Both the position numbers and the translations under genes were made by a program. This document shows, in pieces, positions 54,112-62,887 of a stretch of DNA of 64,000 nt (positions are counted from its first letter, which is position 1; every line of letters starts with the position of its first letter). Source of the stretch: Elizabethkingia bruuniana (GTDB taxonomy: Bacteria > Bacteroidota > Bacteroidia > Flavobacteriales > Weeksellaceae); contig NZ_CP014337.1 in NCBI RefSeq assembly GCF_002024805.1, forward strand, positions 2,108,001 to 2,172,000, read 5' to 3'. Under the pieces are notes generated by a model, which searched no databases, was not told the origin of the DNA, and saw nothing but the letters and a program-made list of their open reading frames with translations.

Positions 54112-54818
54112 GTATCGTGTTTGGTGTAGCGACTAAAGTATAAAAACTTTTATAAATCAGAAAATAAAAATTAAAAATCCTATGTTAACAATAGTTTAAA
54201 CCTATCGGGAACATAAGTTTTTAACTCTTAGCCACTAACATTAAAACTCACTAAAACTTGATTTACAATAAAGTATATGTTTAATCAAGTTTTAGTTTAT
54301 TTTTCTTCAAACTACTATTCGACGAATAATAATTTATAATTGTCTGAAAATTCAAATTTTGAGTTTGAACTAAGATATCAGTTGTAAGCCCCCATGGCTA
54401 GGTAAGATTTAGAAAAATAGCAATAGAATGCAAAATTTTGTTCAAAAGGAGTGATTTTCCCCATTTTTGAGACTTAGCTAATATTTTTGACCACAAAAGA
54501 AAAAAAATAATGAAATCAACAATAAAAAGCTCCTTTTTTTATCAAAAAAGAATATTTTTAAATGTATAATCAGAATAAAATAAAAATATAATCATATATA
54601 CACCAAGGACAAAAGTATATATTCCATTATCTACTTAAACTATTTAAAATATAAGCATTGGTTATTTAAAAAAGCAACTTTGTATTTTTAATTCATAATA
54701 AACCATTATTCTCTCCTTAATTGTTTTATAAAATGTCAAAAATTTCCAAAAAGATTTCTCCTATTGAACAGTGCCTTATTTAGTTTTTATCAATACTATA
54801 TATAAGCCTAATACAAAC
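54112..54818. other. Long intergenic region upstream of the T6SS regulator
   Basis: About 700 bp, AT-rich, no supported gene. It contains the perfect inverted repeat at 54250-54296. No copy of the shared hcp motif was found here. Confidence 0.55.
54250..54296. repeat. Perfect 14-bp inverted repeat
   Basis: ACTAAAACTTGATT at 54250-54263 and its complement at 54283-54296, with a 19-nt loop, about 140 bp before the regulator gene. It may be a terminator-like or regulatory hairpin. Confidence 0.5.
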
Positions 54819-54851
54819 AAAAGGGCTTACAGAATATCTGTAAGCCCTTTT
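54819..54851 (-). terminator. Hairpin terminator of the serine hydrolase, tRNA-terminator type
   Basis: A perfect 14-bp stem (AAAAGGGCTTACAG / CTGTAAGCCCTTTT) with loop AATAT. The loop and ACAG/CTGT part are the same as in the hairpins at 60647-60677 and 60982-61011, which follow tRNA-Asp sequence. Confidence 0.8.
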
Positions 54852-54852
54852 G

Positions 54853-54870
54853 CTGCCCTGATGGGACTTG
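54853..54870 (-). pseudogene. tRNA 3'-end-like fragment
   Basis: The minus strand reads CAAGTCCCATCAGGGCA, like the T-arm and acceptor 3' strand of a tRNA, directly before the hairpin at 54819-54851. No 5' half is present. The identity is open. It could be a relic of an integration event or a chance match. Confidence 0.4.
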
Positions 54871-54894
54871 TTATTTTTTCAATAAAAACCTATC

Positions 54895-56289
54895 CTACAG
54901 TAAGCTATTTATTTTATCAATCATTTTTTCTGCATTACCGTTGCTTCCACCAAGACTTATTGCTTTTTTATAGCTACCTAATGCTAAATCATATTGCTTA
55001 TTTGTAAAATAGGCTTCTCCTAAACTATCGAATAGATTCGCGTTTTTAGGAAACTCACTTATTGCCAGCTTGAATATTTCTATCGACTCGTATATTTTAC
55101 TCGCTCTCAATAGTTCATAGCCTAAAGTATTCAGCTCGCTTGGGTTCTCAAAGCTATATTCCTTTTCAGAAGTTTTTTTGAGTAAATAATAAGCTTCTTT
55201 CGCTTTATTGATATCAGTAAAAGATTCCTTTCTTATCGCTCGGTAAACAGATTTTTTAGGAATTTCAAAATCTTTTCCAAGCATAATGTCACGGATTGTG
55301 TATCCTAAACTATAAACTTTATTGAGGTTGTTGGATGCTAAAATTACAATGACATCATTTTTCATATCGTTTAATAGAATGGATTCAAATTTATACGAAA
55401 TACCATTGTGTCGTTGCAATTCATCTTCTTCATAAAATCTACCAAGCGATCCTCCTTCTTCTTTTGCATAAGGATTATTCAATAATGTTTCAAAGGACTT
55501 TCTAGAGATTAAACGGTTATGATTCATCGCTTCAATCCATTTGTACATATCATTAATGTCTAACCAAAGCCAACCACTGATAAATTTCATTTCCGGACAT
55601 CTCACATTGTCCATATCATAACATGATGTTCGGTTTTTGTATCCTGATTTTGCATCAAAAACAGAATTAGTCATTTTCAAAGGTTTGATAATATTTTTAG
55701 TCACAAAATCTTGAAAAGTCATTCCTGTTACCTTTTCAATAATTCTTCTTTGCAAAAACACATTGCCATTATCGTATCTATAGCCTTTTCCCGGCTCAAA
55801 TAACAGGGTGTCCGTTTTCCTCAAAATCTTCCATGCTTCTTCATTATTTTTTGGGACGATCATTTTGTTTTCAATGCGAGGAATTCCACTGGCATAATTG
55901 ATTAAATGCCTGGTCGTCACTTTTTCTGACCATTTTGGCAAGTCCAAATTATATTTCGAAATGGGATCATCAAGATTCAGCTGACCACGCTCCACCAACA
56001 TCATAATAGCAACTGCATTAAACTGCTTTACAATAGAGCCAAAATTAAAAATGGAGTTTTTCGTTAAAGGCGCTTTTCTTGTTTCATCGGTAAAGCCAAA
56101 TGATTTTTGATAGATGATTTTTCCTTTTTTAGCGACCAAAACATTTCCGTTGAACAAACCTCTTTCGTAGGATTTGGTCATTAGTTCATTAATTTGATTG
56201 ATTTCTGTTTCTTGCTCAACTGGCTTCTGAGCTGAAAGAAAATTGGTGAATAAAATACTTAATGATATTAAGACAATTATTTTTTTCAT
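54895..56289 (-). CDS. Exported serine hydrolase (beta-lactamase family) with TPR end
   Basis: 464 residues. A signal peptide (1-20) leads into the serine beta-lactamase/DD-peptidase fold: SIVK (Ser85, Lys88), Tyr in NYASG (Tyr132) and the third box HNG. Residues about 375-460 are tetratricopeptide-like (LFDSLGEAYFTNKQYDLALGSYKKA). Such proteins are esterases or D-aminopeptidases more often than drug-hydrolysing enzymes. Its promoter region shares a 33-nt string with that of the outer membrane protein at 56534-58939. Confidence 0.87.
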   Translation of the reverse strand: MKKIIVLISLSILFTNFLSAQKPVEQETEINQINELMTKSYERGLFNGNVLVAKKGKIIYQKSFGFTDETRKAPLTKNSIFNFGSIVKQFNAVAIMMLVERGQLNLDDPISKYNLDLPKWSEKVTTRHLINYASGIPRIENKMIVPKNNEEAWKILRKTDTLLFEPGKGYRYDNGNVFLQRRIIEKVTGMTFQDFVTKNIIKPLKMTNSVFDAKSGYKNRTSCYDMDNVRCPEMKFISGWLWLDINDMYKWIEAMNHNRLISRKSFETLLNNPYAKEEGGSLGRFYEEDELQRHNGISYKFESILLNDMKNDVIVILASNNLNKVYSLGYTIRDIMLGKDFEIPKKSVYRAIRKESFTDINKAKEAYYLLKKTSEKEYSFENPSELNTLGYELLRASKIYESIEIFKLAISEFPKNANLFDSLGEAYFTNKQYDLALGSYKKAISLGGSNGNAEKMIDKINSLL

Positions 56290-56337
56290 TGTAATTATAT
56301 TTTAAAAACTTTCTGCAAATATGCTGTGAAAACCTAT

Positions 56338-56370
56338 GATACGCGACCGATTAAAAAAGTCGAACTCATT
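56338..56370 (-). promoter_or_regulatory. Duplicated promoter motif, copy 1
   Basis: GATACGCGACCGATTAAAAA followed by TCGAACTCATT, nearly the same as at 58986-59019. Both lie before a minus-strand gene start and just after an AraC-type coding end. A role as AraC binding site is possible. Confidence 0.6.
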
Positions 56371-56396
56371 TATGAGAAAGTAAGACGAATTAATTT

Positions 56397-56515
56397 GGTT
56401 TTTTCTTCAAATCTGCTGGAGCAATTCCAGTATATTTTTTGAAGGAAGGAATAAAAGTATGATTTAGAACTGAAACCAAGTTCGTAAAGAATTCTAAAAT
56501 TATGAGTTCTTTTCT
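56397..56515 (-). pseudogene. C-terminal relic of an AraC-family gene
   Basis: The minus strand translates to ILYELGFSSKSYFYSF, then after a one-base shift FKKYTGIAPADLKKK, matching the AraC end at 59040 onward (ILYQVGFNSKSSFNTSFKKY). The rest of the gene is absent. Confidence 0.75.
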
Positions 56516-56533
56516 TAGAAGCTTTTTTTGATA

Positions 56534-58939
56534 CTAAACTCCAGAACGTCTTTGCTCTTCTTCATTGCCAAATTTTCGATTGTCGGATTTTACTTTATTA
56601 CTTCCAAAACTGTAAAGAAGAGAAAGCCTAAAAAATCGGTTACTGTAATTAAAATTTCCTGTTTGCTTTACTCCGTTCACAATCGATATGATGTTATTTT
56701 GATATGATGTATTGAATAAATCATTTATCAAAAGCATAACTTTTAAATTATCATTTAGTAAGCTTTGCCTAATGCCTATATCAAAACTGGAGTATTCTCC
56801 CATTTCATAGAGACCTCTTTTATGGTGCGAGCTGTACCAGTAATTGACTTCCAACTTTGTTGTTTTGGTCAATGAAAAAGTATTGTTCGTACTAAAATAG
56901 AACCTCATCCCGTTTTGAACCTCTGCATTTATAGTATCAAATAAGGTAGTTTTAGAGGCTAAAAGTGATATAGCACTCTGGCTTGTCCACCAAGAATATT
57001 TATCGAATGTATAGTTTTCGCTAATGCCATAATAATATTCCTTTGAGTAATTTTTTCTAGTAATTACCTGTGTATCACGCTCTGTATCTGTCGTAAATAG
57101 TAATCCGTAGTTATCATTGGTAATTCTAAGAAATACATTTGAGCTTAGTTTTTTCTTAAACGTATGCGTTAAATCAAAATTGTCACTAAATGAAGGCTGT
57201 AAAAAAGGATTCCCCACAGAATAACTGTTGTTATTCAAATAAAACCGGAATGGATTTAACTCACTAAACCCTGGGCGGTTAATTCTTTTCCCGTAATTAA
57301 GGGCAAAATTGTTTTCCGCATCAGGATTATAAGAAGCATAAAATGTAGGAAACAATTTGAAATAATCCTTCTTATTTGTTTGATTTATTGTCTTCGAGAA
57401 ACCTGTTGTAACCGTATTTTCTATTCTTAAACCTAATTGTAAACTTAGGTTTGAATTTATTTTCTTTGAAGAATTCACATATAAGGCTTGAATATTCTCT
57501 TTATATTCAAACTCATTCGATTGTGACACATCTAAAACAGGCGGATTTGTAGTAGCGTCAAAAAATTTGACATTACTATTTGATTTGTTAAAACTTAGCT
57601 TACCTCCGTACGAGAAATTGGCAAATTTAGTAGGATGGTCTACATCAACTTTTGCACTAAAATTTTCTATAGCCTGCCCTGAATTGTTAATGGCTGATGT
57701 TTGATGTATAAACGTTGGATCATTCGGAAATGATGTATTTGTTGCGAAGCTATTATTTTGCTTTACACTGTAATCTAAATAGCTAAAATCTACAGTAAGT
57801 TTTCTTCCCAAAGTATCTAATTTCGACATCACATTCATATTGTAAATATTGCTGTTAAATTCTCTGTCGTTAAAACTTTTACTCTGAATAATTTGCTCAA
57901 GAGTATTATTGGAATCAAATAATAGGGTGGTTGATTTATTATCTTGATCAGGTCTTCTCTGATTACCTAGATACATAAAACCTAAAACAGTATTTTTGGT
58001 AATATCATAATCAAAAGAAGCTCGACCTGTAAAACTATTCTTCTTTTGTTTTGTGTCCGAATTCAGCTCTTGCAGCTTATTTGCAGATAAAGCATCAAAA
58101 CTTTCAAAAGCTCTAAATGCACCAACAGTTCCGTTTAAACCTAAAGAAAATCTAAGCTTATTCTTGTTGTATAAAAAATCATTGCCTAGTGTGAAAAAAT
58201 TATAATGGCTTTGATCATAAGTGAAAGAAGATGAATTTTTCCAAGAATTTTTCATCCCTTCTTTATAAATGATATTGATGAGTCCGCCATTTCCTCCTGC
58301 ATCATATTGTGCTGGCGGATTGGTTATAATTTCGATTTTTTTGATGCTGCCTGCCGGAATTGAATTCAGAAAACTGACTAAATCATCACCCGATATTTGC
58401 ATCAATTTTCCATTAACCATTACCTGCGACGATCCTTTACCCAAAATACTAATAGATCCATTTTGAATCATAAGTCCTGGAGCTACTTTTAATGCGTCTA
58501 AAGCATTACCTGAATTTGCAGTAGGACTATTTTCAACATTAAATACCAGACGATCCATATGTTGTTCGAAAACTCTTTTTTTTCCTTTTATAACGACTTC
58601 TTCCAGATTTCTTGAATTCAAGATTAAAATGATATCATCTAAAGTACTATTGTTTTCTAAGTTGATTTCTTTATCCCAACTTTCATATCCCAACAAATTA
58701 ATTTTGAGCCTATATTTTCCCTTAACAGTCCTGATTGTAAATATACCATTATTATCTGTCGTTGCTCCAGATTTTAAAACGCCAAGTGAATCTACAAGAG
58801 CCACGTTTGCAAATGGAATGGGCGTTGTTCCATTTTTTACTTTTCCCGTTACTTCTATTTGGCAAATTGCCCAATACGGAAGTAATAAAGCAATTAAAAT
58901 TAAAAAAGATTTGCGATGAAGTGTACTTTTCAATGTCAT
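56534..58939 (-). CDS. TonB-receptor-like outer membrane protein
   Basis: 801 residues. A signal peptide (about 1-26) is followed by a carboxypeptidase-regulatory-like beta domain (about 30-105), a plug domain (about 115-235, with PPAQYDAGGNGGLINIIYK) and a large barrel. It fits the OMP_b-brl_3/TonB-dependent family. The substrate is not known, and no SusD lipoprotein is nearby. The AraC regulator lies directly upstream, and the shared promoter motif suggests control by it. Confidence 0.88.
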   Translation of the reverse strand: MTLKSTLHRKSFLILIALLLPYWAICQIEVTGKVKNGTTPIPFANVALVDSLGVLKSGATTDNNGIFTIRTVKGKYRLKINLLGYESWDKEINLENNSTLDDIILILNSRNLEEVVIKGKKRVFEQHMDRLVFNVENSPTANSGNALDALKVAPGLMIQNGSISILGKGSSQVMVNGKLMQISGDDLVSFLNSIPAGSIKKIEIITNPPAQYDAGGNGGLINIIYKEGMKNSWKNSSSFTYDQSHYNFFTLGNDFLYNKNKLRFSLGLNGTVGAFRAFESFDALSANKLQELNSDTKQKKNSFTGRASFDYDITKNTVLGFMYLGNQRRPDQDNKSTTLLFDSNNTLEQIIQSKSFNDREFNSNIYNMNVMSKLDTLGRKLTVDFSYLDYSVKQNNSFATNTSFPNDPTFIHQTSAINNSGQAIENFSAKVDVDHPTKFANFSYGGKLSFNKSNSNVKFFDATTNPPVLDVSQSNEFEYKENIQALYVNSSKKINSNLSLQLGLRIENTVTTGFSKTINQTNKKDYFKLFPTFYASYNPDAENNFALNYGKRINRPGFSELNPFRFYLNNNSYSVGNPFLQPSFSDNFDLTHTFKKKLSSNVFLRITNDNYGLLFTTDTERDTQVITRKNYSKEYYYGISENYTFDKYSWWTSQSAISLLASKTTLFDTINAEVQNGMRFYFSTNNTFSLTKTTKLEVNYWYSSHHKRGLYEMGEYSSFDIGIRQSLLNDNLKVMLLINDLFNTSYQNNIISIVNGVKQTGNFNYSNRFFRLSLLYSFGSNKVKSDNRKFGNEEEQRRSGV

Positions 58940-58985
58940 TTATTTTTAGATTAAAACTTTCTGCAAAGCTGATCTAAAAAGCGTT

Positions 58986-59019
58986 GATACGCGACCGATT
59001 AAAAAAAATCGAACTCATT
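58986..59019 (-). promoter_or_regulatory. Duplicated promoter motif, copy 2
   Basis: The partner of 56338-56370 in the 100-bp gap between the AraC gene and the outer membrane protein gene. Downstream both share TTTGCAGAAAGTTTT, with a poor -7 element, as expected of activated promoters. Confidence 0.6.
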
Positions 59020-59039
59020 TTTTGAAAAGTAATACAATT

Positions 59040-60176
59040 TTACAAAGCTTCCTTTCTGTAATCTGTTGGTGTTTTTCCTGTATATTTTTTAAAGGAAGTA
59101 TTAAATGAGGATTTGGAATTAAAACCAACCTGATACAAAATTTCCAAAACGGTCAGTTCTTTTTGAAAAGGATCTTTTAGAATTTGCATGGCTTTTTCAA
59201 TTCTATATTCATTTACAAAATCGAAAAAATGTTTGTCCATATACAAGTTAATCAAAGTTGATAAATCTTTAACAGGCATTTCAACTTGCTCCGCCAAATC
59301 CTGAATCGTTAATGAAGAATCCAAATAAGGTTCTTTTTCCTTCATGAAATCTTTTAAAAATTCGACTTCCTTATTCCTTCCGTCAACCAATAAAGGCATG
59401 TTTTTTTGTTTTGGAACAACTTCGGTAATTGGTTTTAAATCAGAATTCACACCACGAAAAAATTCGGGATTATTTAACGCAACAAAAAGATACCAACAGG
59501 TACAAAATAAAAATGCAAATCCATCAAGAGTCACAATCCACGCTCGAATTTCGCCGACACCAAAAATATACGTAACCAACCATCTTATCAGGACAATAAA
59601 ATGCAAAACGTAATAGAGAATTGTTATTTTGTAAAGGGCATTGAGTGCTGAAATATTTGGGTTTGTGTAATTCTCGAGATATACTTTTTTAGCCTTTCTA
59701 ATTGCCAAAAACGAGGCAATAAAATAGACTTGAAACAGCGCTTCGAAAAGGAAGAGGAAAAATTGCAAGAGCGGCATATCGTTCATGCTGTTGATGAATT
59801 TTATTTTCGCAGGTCTATCACTAAAATAAATTCCCCACATCATAAACGCATTGAACGCCAAAAATGGGATTACATGTACTAAATGTTTCGGTTTTAACCG
59901 AAAATTGGTATAACAAACAGACAATACATAAAGGTAAAATGATGCTGAAACCACATAATTAGTACTCCAACGAAAAGCCTCGAGATTAATATAATTAACC
60001 GGAAATCCGTGTTGCAAAAATTTGATAGCATCAACTGCATTTGTAAAAAGAAAGAAAGCAAGAAGCCAATTTGAAAGTCTGTGCTTAGTTTTTACAGTAA
60101 TCAGGAACAAGGCAAGCAAAAGTATCATGAAAATCCCAACAGAGGAAAAGAGATGTTGAAAATTGTACCTGTCCAT
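59040..60176 (-). CDS. Membrane-bound AraC-family transcriptional regulator
   Basis: 378 residues. Six to seven hydrophobic helices (about 10-235) precede a C-terminal AraC double HTH (about 280-378; ENLAEQV-type first HTH, then ILEILYQVGFNSKSSFNTSF). This is a known membrane-sensor AraC layout. It likely controls the adjacent outer membrane protein gene, and perhaps the serine hydrolase gene. Confidence 0.87.
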   Translation of the reverse strand: MDRYNFQHLFSSVGIFMILLLALFLITVKTKHRLSNWLLAFFLFTNAVDAIKFLQHGFPVNYINLEAFRWSTNYVVSASFYLYVLSVCYTNFRLKPKHLVHVIPFLAFNAFMMWGIYFSDRPAKIKFINSMNDMPLLQFFLFLFEALFQVYFIASFLAIRKAKKVYLENYTNPNISALNALYKITILYYVLHFIVLIRWLVTYIFGVGEIRAWIVTLDGFAFLFCTCWYLFVALNNPEFFRGVNSDLKPITEVVPKQKNMPLLVDGRNKEVEFLKDFMKEKEPYLDSSLTIQDLAEQVEMPVKDLSTLINLYMDKHFFDFVNEYRIEKAMQILKDPFQKELTVLEILYQVGFNSKSSFNTSFKKYTGKTPTDYRKEAL

Positions 60177-60644
60177 ATCGTTTTAAAGCAAGGCCAAATG
60201 TACTTATTTTTCAAAGATATTTTTCATGAAAAATTCAGAACGACATATTTATTTAAGACAAAACACTTGTAGAATTCAGCATCGATTATTAGAATTAAAA
60301 AATTACGAGGACAATATTCTTATTTTGATGTAATGACAAACATAAAATCATTAAATACTGCAGCAAAACTTATAAAACAAGCTACCTCTATTTCATGAAA
60401 TTTCTATTCCCTTCTCTTATTCTAAAATACAGAAAAAATCATAATAGCATTATAAAAGCAAGCCCTCATTATTGCAAAGGTTTGATTCATTCTGAGCGCG
60501 AGCAAGATGCTTGCGCTAGCGAGGGTCAATTTCTAAACAAGTCTGCCAATAGGCTTTTCTTACTTTTCATTAAGCTTTCGCTTCTCTTTTTATGGGCCAC
60601 CTTCAGATTGTCTATTTTAACTCCTTTTGAAACTGGTACAAAAC
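60177..60644. other. Intergenic region with GC-rich palindrome
   Basis: About 470 bp with no supported gene. The open frame at 60395-60670 is an artefact running over the palindrome at 60495-60517. Confidence 0.5.
60495..60517. repeat. REP-like GC-rich palindrome
   Basis: AGCGCGAGCA / TGCTTGCGCT with a 3-nt centre and one mismatch, followed by AGCGAGG. It is clearly GC-richer than its surroundings, similar to interspersed palindromes of Bacteroidota. Confidence 0.5.
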
Positions 60645-60698
60645 AAAAAAGGTCTACAGAATATCTGTAGACCTTTTGCGATCCGGACGGGACTCGAA
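60645..60698 (-). repeat. Direct repeat A: terminator plus tRNA-Asp 3' end
   Basis: 54 nt nearly identical to 60980-61032. It holds the hairpin AAAAGGTCTACAG / CTGTAGACCTTTT (loop AATAT) and the last 20 nt of tRNA-Asp. Weak similarity to the tRNA (TGACAGGG) goes on to about 60740. Confidence 0.75.
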
Positions 60699-60740
60699 TC
60701 CGTCTCGTCCCGAGAGACGAGATGACAGGGAATATCCTAC
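60679..60740 (-). pseudogene. tRNA-Asp relic
   Basis: The acceptor 3' strand and half of the T arm are identical to the intact tRNA-Asp. The middle is replaced by a hairpin (CGTCTC / GAGACG), then GATGACAGGG resembles the anticodon part. No functional cloverleaf can form. Confidence 0.6.
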
Positions 60741-60976
60741 CCTTTTATTAATTTTTCTAATGATTTTCTGTTTAACCTTTTCAGTCTTTTTTCTTCTGCC
60801 AACGCTGCAGATTTATCAATAAACTGCTTAGTGTAAACAACTACCCAATCTTTTATATCTGACGTATATTTTCCCTTTGAAGACAAATGGTACTCTAAGC
60901 GCCTCTCTACATCTTCGGAAAAGCCCTTATAGTAAACATCCTTACTTTCAGAATACAATATATAAACGTAATACAT
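60737..60976 (-). CDS. Small GIY-YIG nuclease-domain protein
   Basis: 79 residues. Starts MYYVYILYSESKDVYYKGF, the GIY-YIG core in its YVYIL...YKGF form, and ends with EKRLKRLNRKSL. The family (UPF0213/YhbQ-like) has a nuclease fold of uncertain role. It lies exactly between two copies of the tRNA-Asp 3' end with terminator. Confidence 0.88.
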   Translation of the reverse strand: MYYVYILYSESKDVYYKGFSEDVERRLEYHLSSKGKYTSDIKDWVVVYTKQFIDKSAALAEEKRLKRLNRKSLEKLIKG

Positions 60977-60979
60977 AAT

Positions 60980-61032
60980 AAAAAAGGTCTACAGAATACT
61001 GTAAACCTTTTGCGATCCGGACGGGACTCGAA
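60980..61032 (-). repeat. Direct repeat B: terminator plus tRNA-Asp 3' end
   Basis: The partner of 60645-60698, and part of the intact tRNA gene and its terminator. The hairpin AAAAGGTCTACAG / CTGTAAACCTTTT (60982-61011) has one mismatch and terminates the tRNA transcript. Confidence 0.75.
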
Positions 61033-61086
61033 CCCGCGACCTCCGCCGTGACAGGGCGGCATTCTAACCAGCTGAACTACCGGATC
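61013..61086 (-). tRNA. tRNA-Asp (GTC)
   Basis: 74 nt on the minus strand. Acceptor GATCCGG pairs with CCGGATC. The anticodon stem CCGCC/GGCGG encloses CTGTCAC, giving anticodon GTC. T loop TTCGAGT and D arm AGCTGG are normal. CCA is not encoded. Confidence 0.95.
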
Positions 61087-61177
61087 AATCGACAATATTT
61101 AAAAACGTATGCTCTTTGTTTATTGTGGTTGCAAAAATACAACAATAATCGATACTAACAAATATTTTTCAAAAAAA

Positions 61178-61203
61178 ACGCTCTCCCAGTCGGGAAAGCG
61201 TTC
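61178..61203 (-). terminator. Terminator of thioredoxin gene
   Basis: The inverted repeat AACGCTCTCCC / GGGAAAGCGTT with one mismatch follows the trxA stop codon and is followed by a T-rich run on the minus strand. Confidence 0.75.
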
Positions 61204-61223
61204 ATTATCAGTTATACTTTTTT

Positions 61224-61538
61224 CTATAAGTGAGCAGAAAGCTTCTGCGCAATAACCTCTTTTGGGGATACACCAACCAATTTGTCCACTACTTCTCCGT
61301 TCTTGAAGATTAAAACTGTAGGAATATTTCTAATCCCAAACTCCATAGAGATTTGTTGATTGTTGTCTACATCTACTTTTCCTACAACCGCTTTTCCTTC
61401 AAAATCGGTAGCAATTTCCTCAATAATTGGACCCAACATTCTGCACGGACCACACCAAGTTGCCCAAAAGTCAACTAATACCGGTTTATCCGAATTGATA
61501 ATTTCGCTAAATGTTGAATCAGTGATTTCTAATGCCAT
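61224..61538 (-). CDS. trxA: Thioredoxin
   Basis: 104 residues with the active site WCGPC (Cys29, Cys32) after DFWATWCG and the cis-Pro in RNIPTVLIF. It is a cytoplasmic disulfide reductant of standard length. A single-gene unit with its own terminator. Confidence 0.95.
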   Translation of the reverse strand: MALEITDSTFSEIINSDKPVLVDFWATWCGPCRMLGPIIEEIATDFEGKAVVGKVDVDNNQQISMEFGIRNIPTVLIFKNGEVVDKLVGVSPKEVIAQKLSAHL

Positions 61539-61606
61539 AATTCTTATTATTTCAGTTTAATTTAAGTCTACAAATTTACACAATTTATTATACCTGAATG
61601 TCTATA

Positions 61607-62770
61607 TCAAACATTCATTTTTTCGATAGTACCTTCTTTAATCTCTTCCAGCGCTTTAGCCAAAGCATCTATATCGGATTTTGAAGTCATATGACTAAAA
61701 GAAAGACGAAGCGGAGTACCGTTATCCATTTGCTCGTCTGTAAGTATTGACATCATTACCATAGAAGGCTTAGCAGCCCCTGAGCTGCAAGCACTACCCT
61801 GAGATACTGCAATTCCTTTCATATCCAACTGTAAGCCGATAAGCGGGTTCTTAAATGGTAAAAGTACGCTTAATAAAGTGTAAAGACTGGTGCCTCTTTC
61901 TGCACTATGTCCGTTGAATAGTACTCCCGGTATCTTTTCTGTTAATTTCTCTATTGTATAAGCCTTAATCTCCTCCATATGGTTAGCATATTCATCCATA
62001 TGCTCTACTGCAATATCCAAAGCTTTACCTAATCCTACAATACCTGTTACGTTTTCTGTACCGGCACGAAGGCTTCTTTCCTGAGATCCGCCTACAATAA
62101 TCCCTTTAAGCCCGGATGACTTTCTTACAAAAGCAAATCCTGCTCCTTTAGGGCCATGAAATTTATGAGCACTGCATGATGCGAAGTCAACCATAATTTT
62201 AGAGAAATCTAAAGGCATATGCGCGACAGTCTGTACTGTATCTGAATGGTATAAAGCGTCGTATTGCTTGCAAAGCGCAGCAACTTTCTCTATATCCAGT
62301 AAGTTTCCGATTTCGTTATTTGCATGCATCAGAGATACCAAAGTTTTCTTCTCAGAATTCTGAAGAAGGCTTTCGAGCTTTGCAAGATCAAAATCACCTT
62401 TACTGTCCGGACGAAGATAAACTAACTCTACACCTCTCATTTTTTTCATTTCAAGGCATGCTTCTGCAACACATTTATGCTCCATAGGAGAAGTAATAAT
62501 GCGTTGTACTCCCAGATTATCTACACTTGATCTTATGATCATGTTATTAGACTCTGTCCCACAGGAAGTGAAAATAATCTCAGCAGGTGTTACATTAAGG
62601 TAAGCCGCAACTTTACGTCTGTTCTCCTCAATTATGGCTTTTGCTTCCTGCCCTATACTATATGTGGAAGATGGATTCCCGTACTGGGTTTTCATCACAT
62701 CTACCATTGCATCAATTACCTCTTCCAAAAGGGGTGTTGTCGCTGCATTATCAAGATAAACTCTATCCAT
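61607..62770 (-). CDS. Cysteine desulfurase (NifS/IscS family)
   Basis: 387 residues. PLP Lys203 in SAHKFHGPKG and active Cys328 in GSACSSGA are both present. It releases sulfur from cysteine for Fe-S or thio-cofactor building. The Cys loop of this length is of the NifS/IscS (class I) type. No Fe-S scaffold gene is nearby. Confidence 0.92.
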   Translation of the reverse strand: MDRVYLDNAATTPLLEEVIDAMVDVMKTQYGNPSSTYSIGQEAKAIIEENRRKVAAYLNVTPAEIIFTSCGTESNNMIIRSSVDNLGVQRIITSPMEHKCVAEACLEMKKMRGVELVYLRPDSKGDFDLAKLESLLQNSEKKTLVSLMHANNEIGNLLDIEKVAALCKQYDALYHSDTVQTVAHMPLDFSKIMVDFASCSAHKFHGPKGAGFAFVRKSSGLKGIIVGGSQERSLRAGTENVTGIVGLGKALDIAVEHMDEYANHMEEIKAYTIEKLTEKIPGVLFNGHSAERGTSLYTLLSVLLPFKNPLIGLQLDMKGIAVSQGSACSSGAAKPSMVMMSILTDEQMDNGTPLRLSFSHMTSKSDIDALAKALEEIKEGTIEKMNV

Positions 62771-62887
62771 TTTAGATCTCTCGTTGTTATTATGTTTTTA
62801 CATTATCATTAATATACTATTGCAAGGAGAAACATAAAAACGTTCATTAATATTCCCCTTCGAGTGCCTTGTATTCAAATATTAAAA

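Noticed and set aside
60395-60670. 91-codon open frame with a SEREQDACASEG stretch
   Set aside because: The frame runs over a GC-rich palindrome and a terminator, and similar strings occur by chance wherever this palindrome is repeated. It has no domain.
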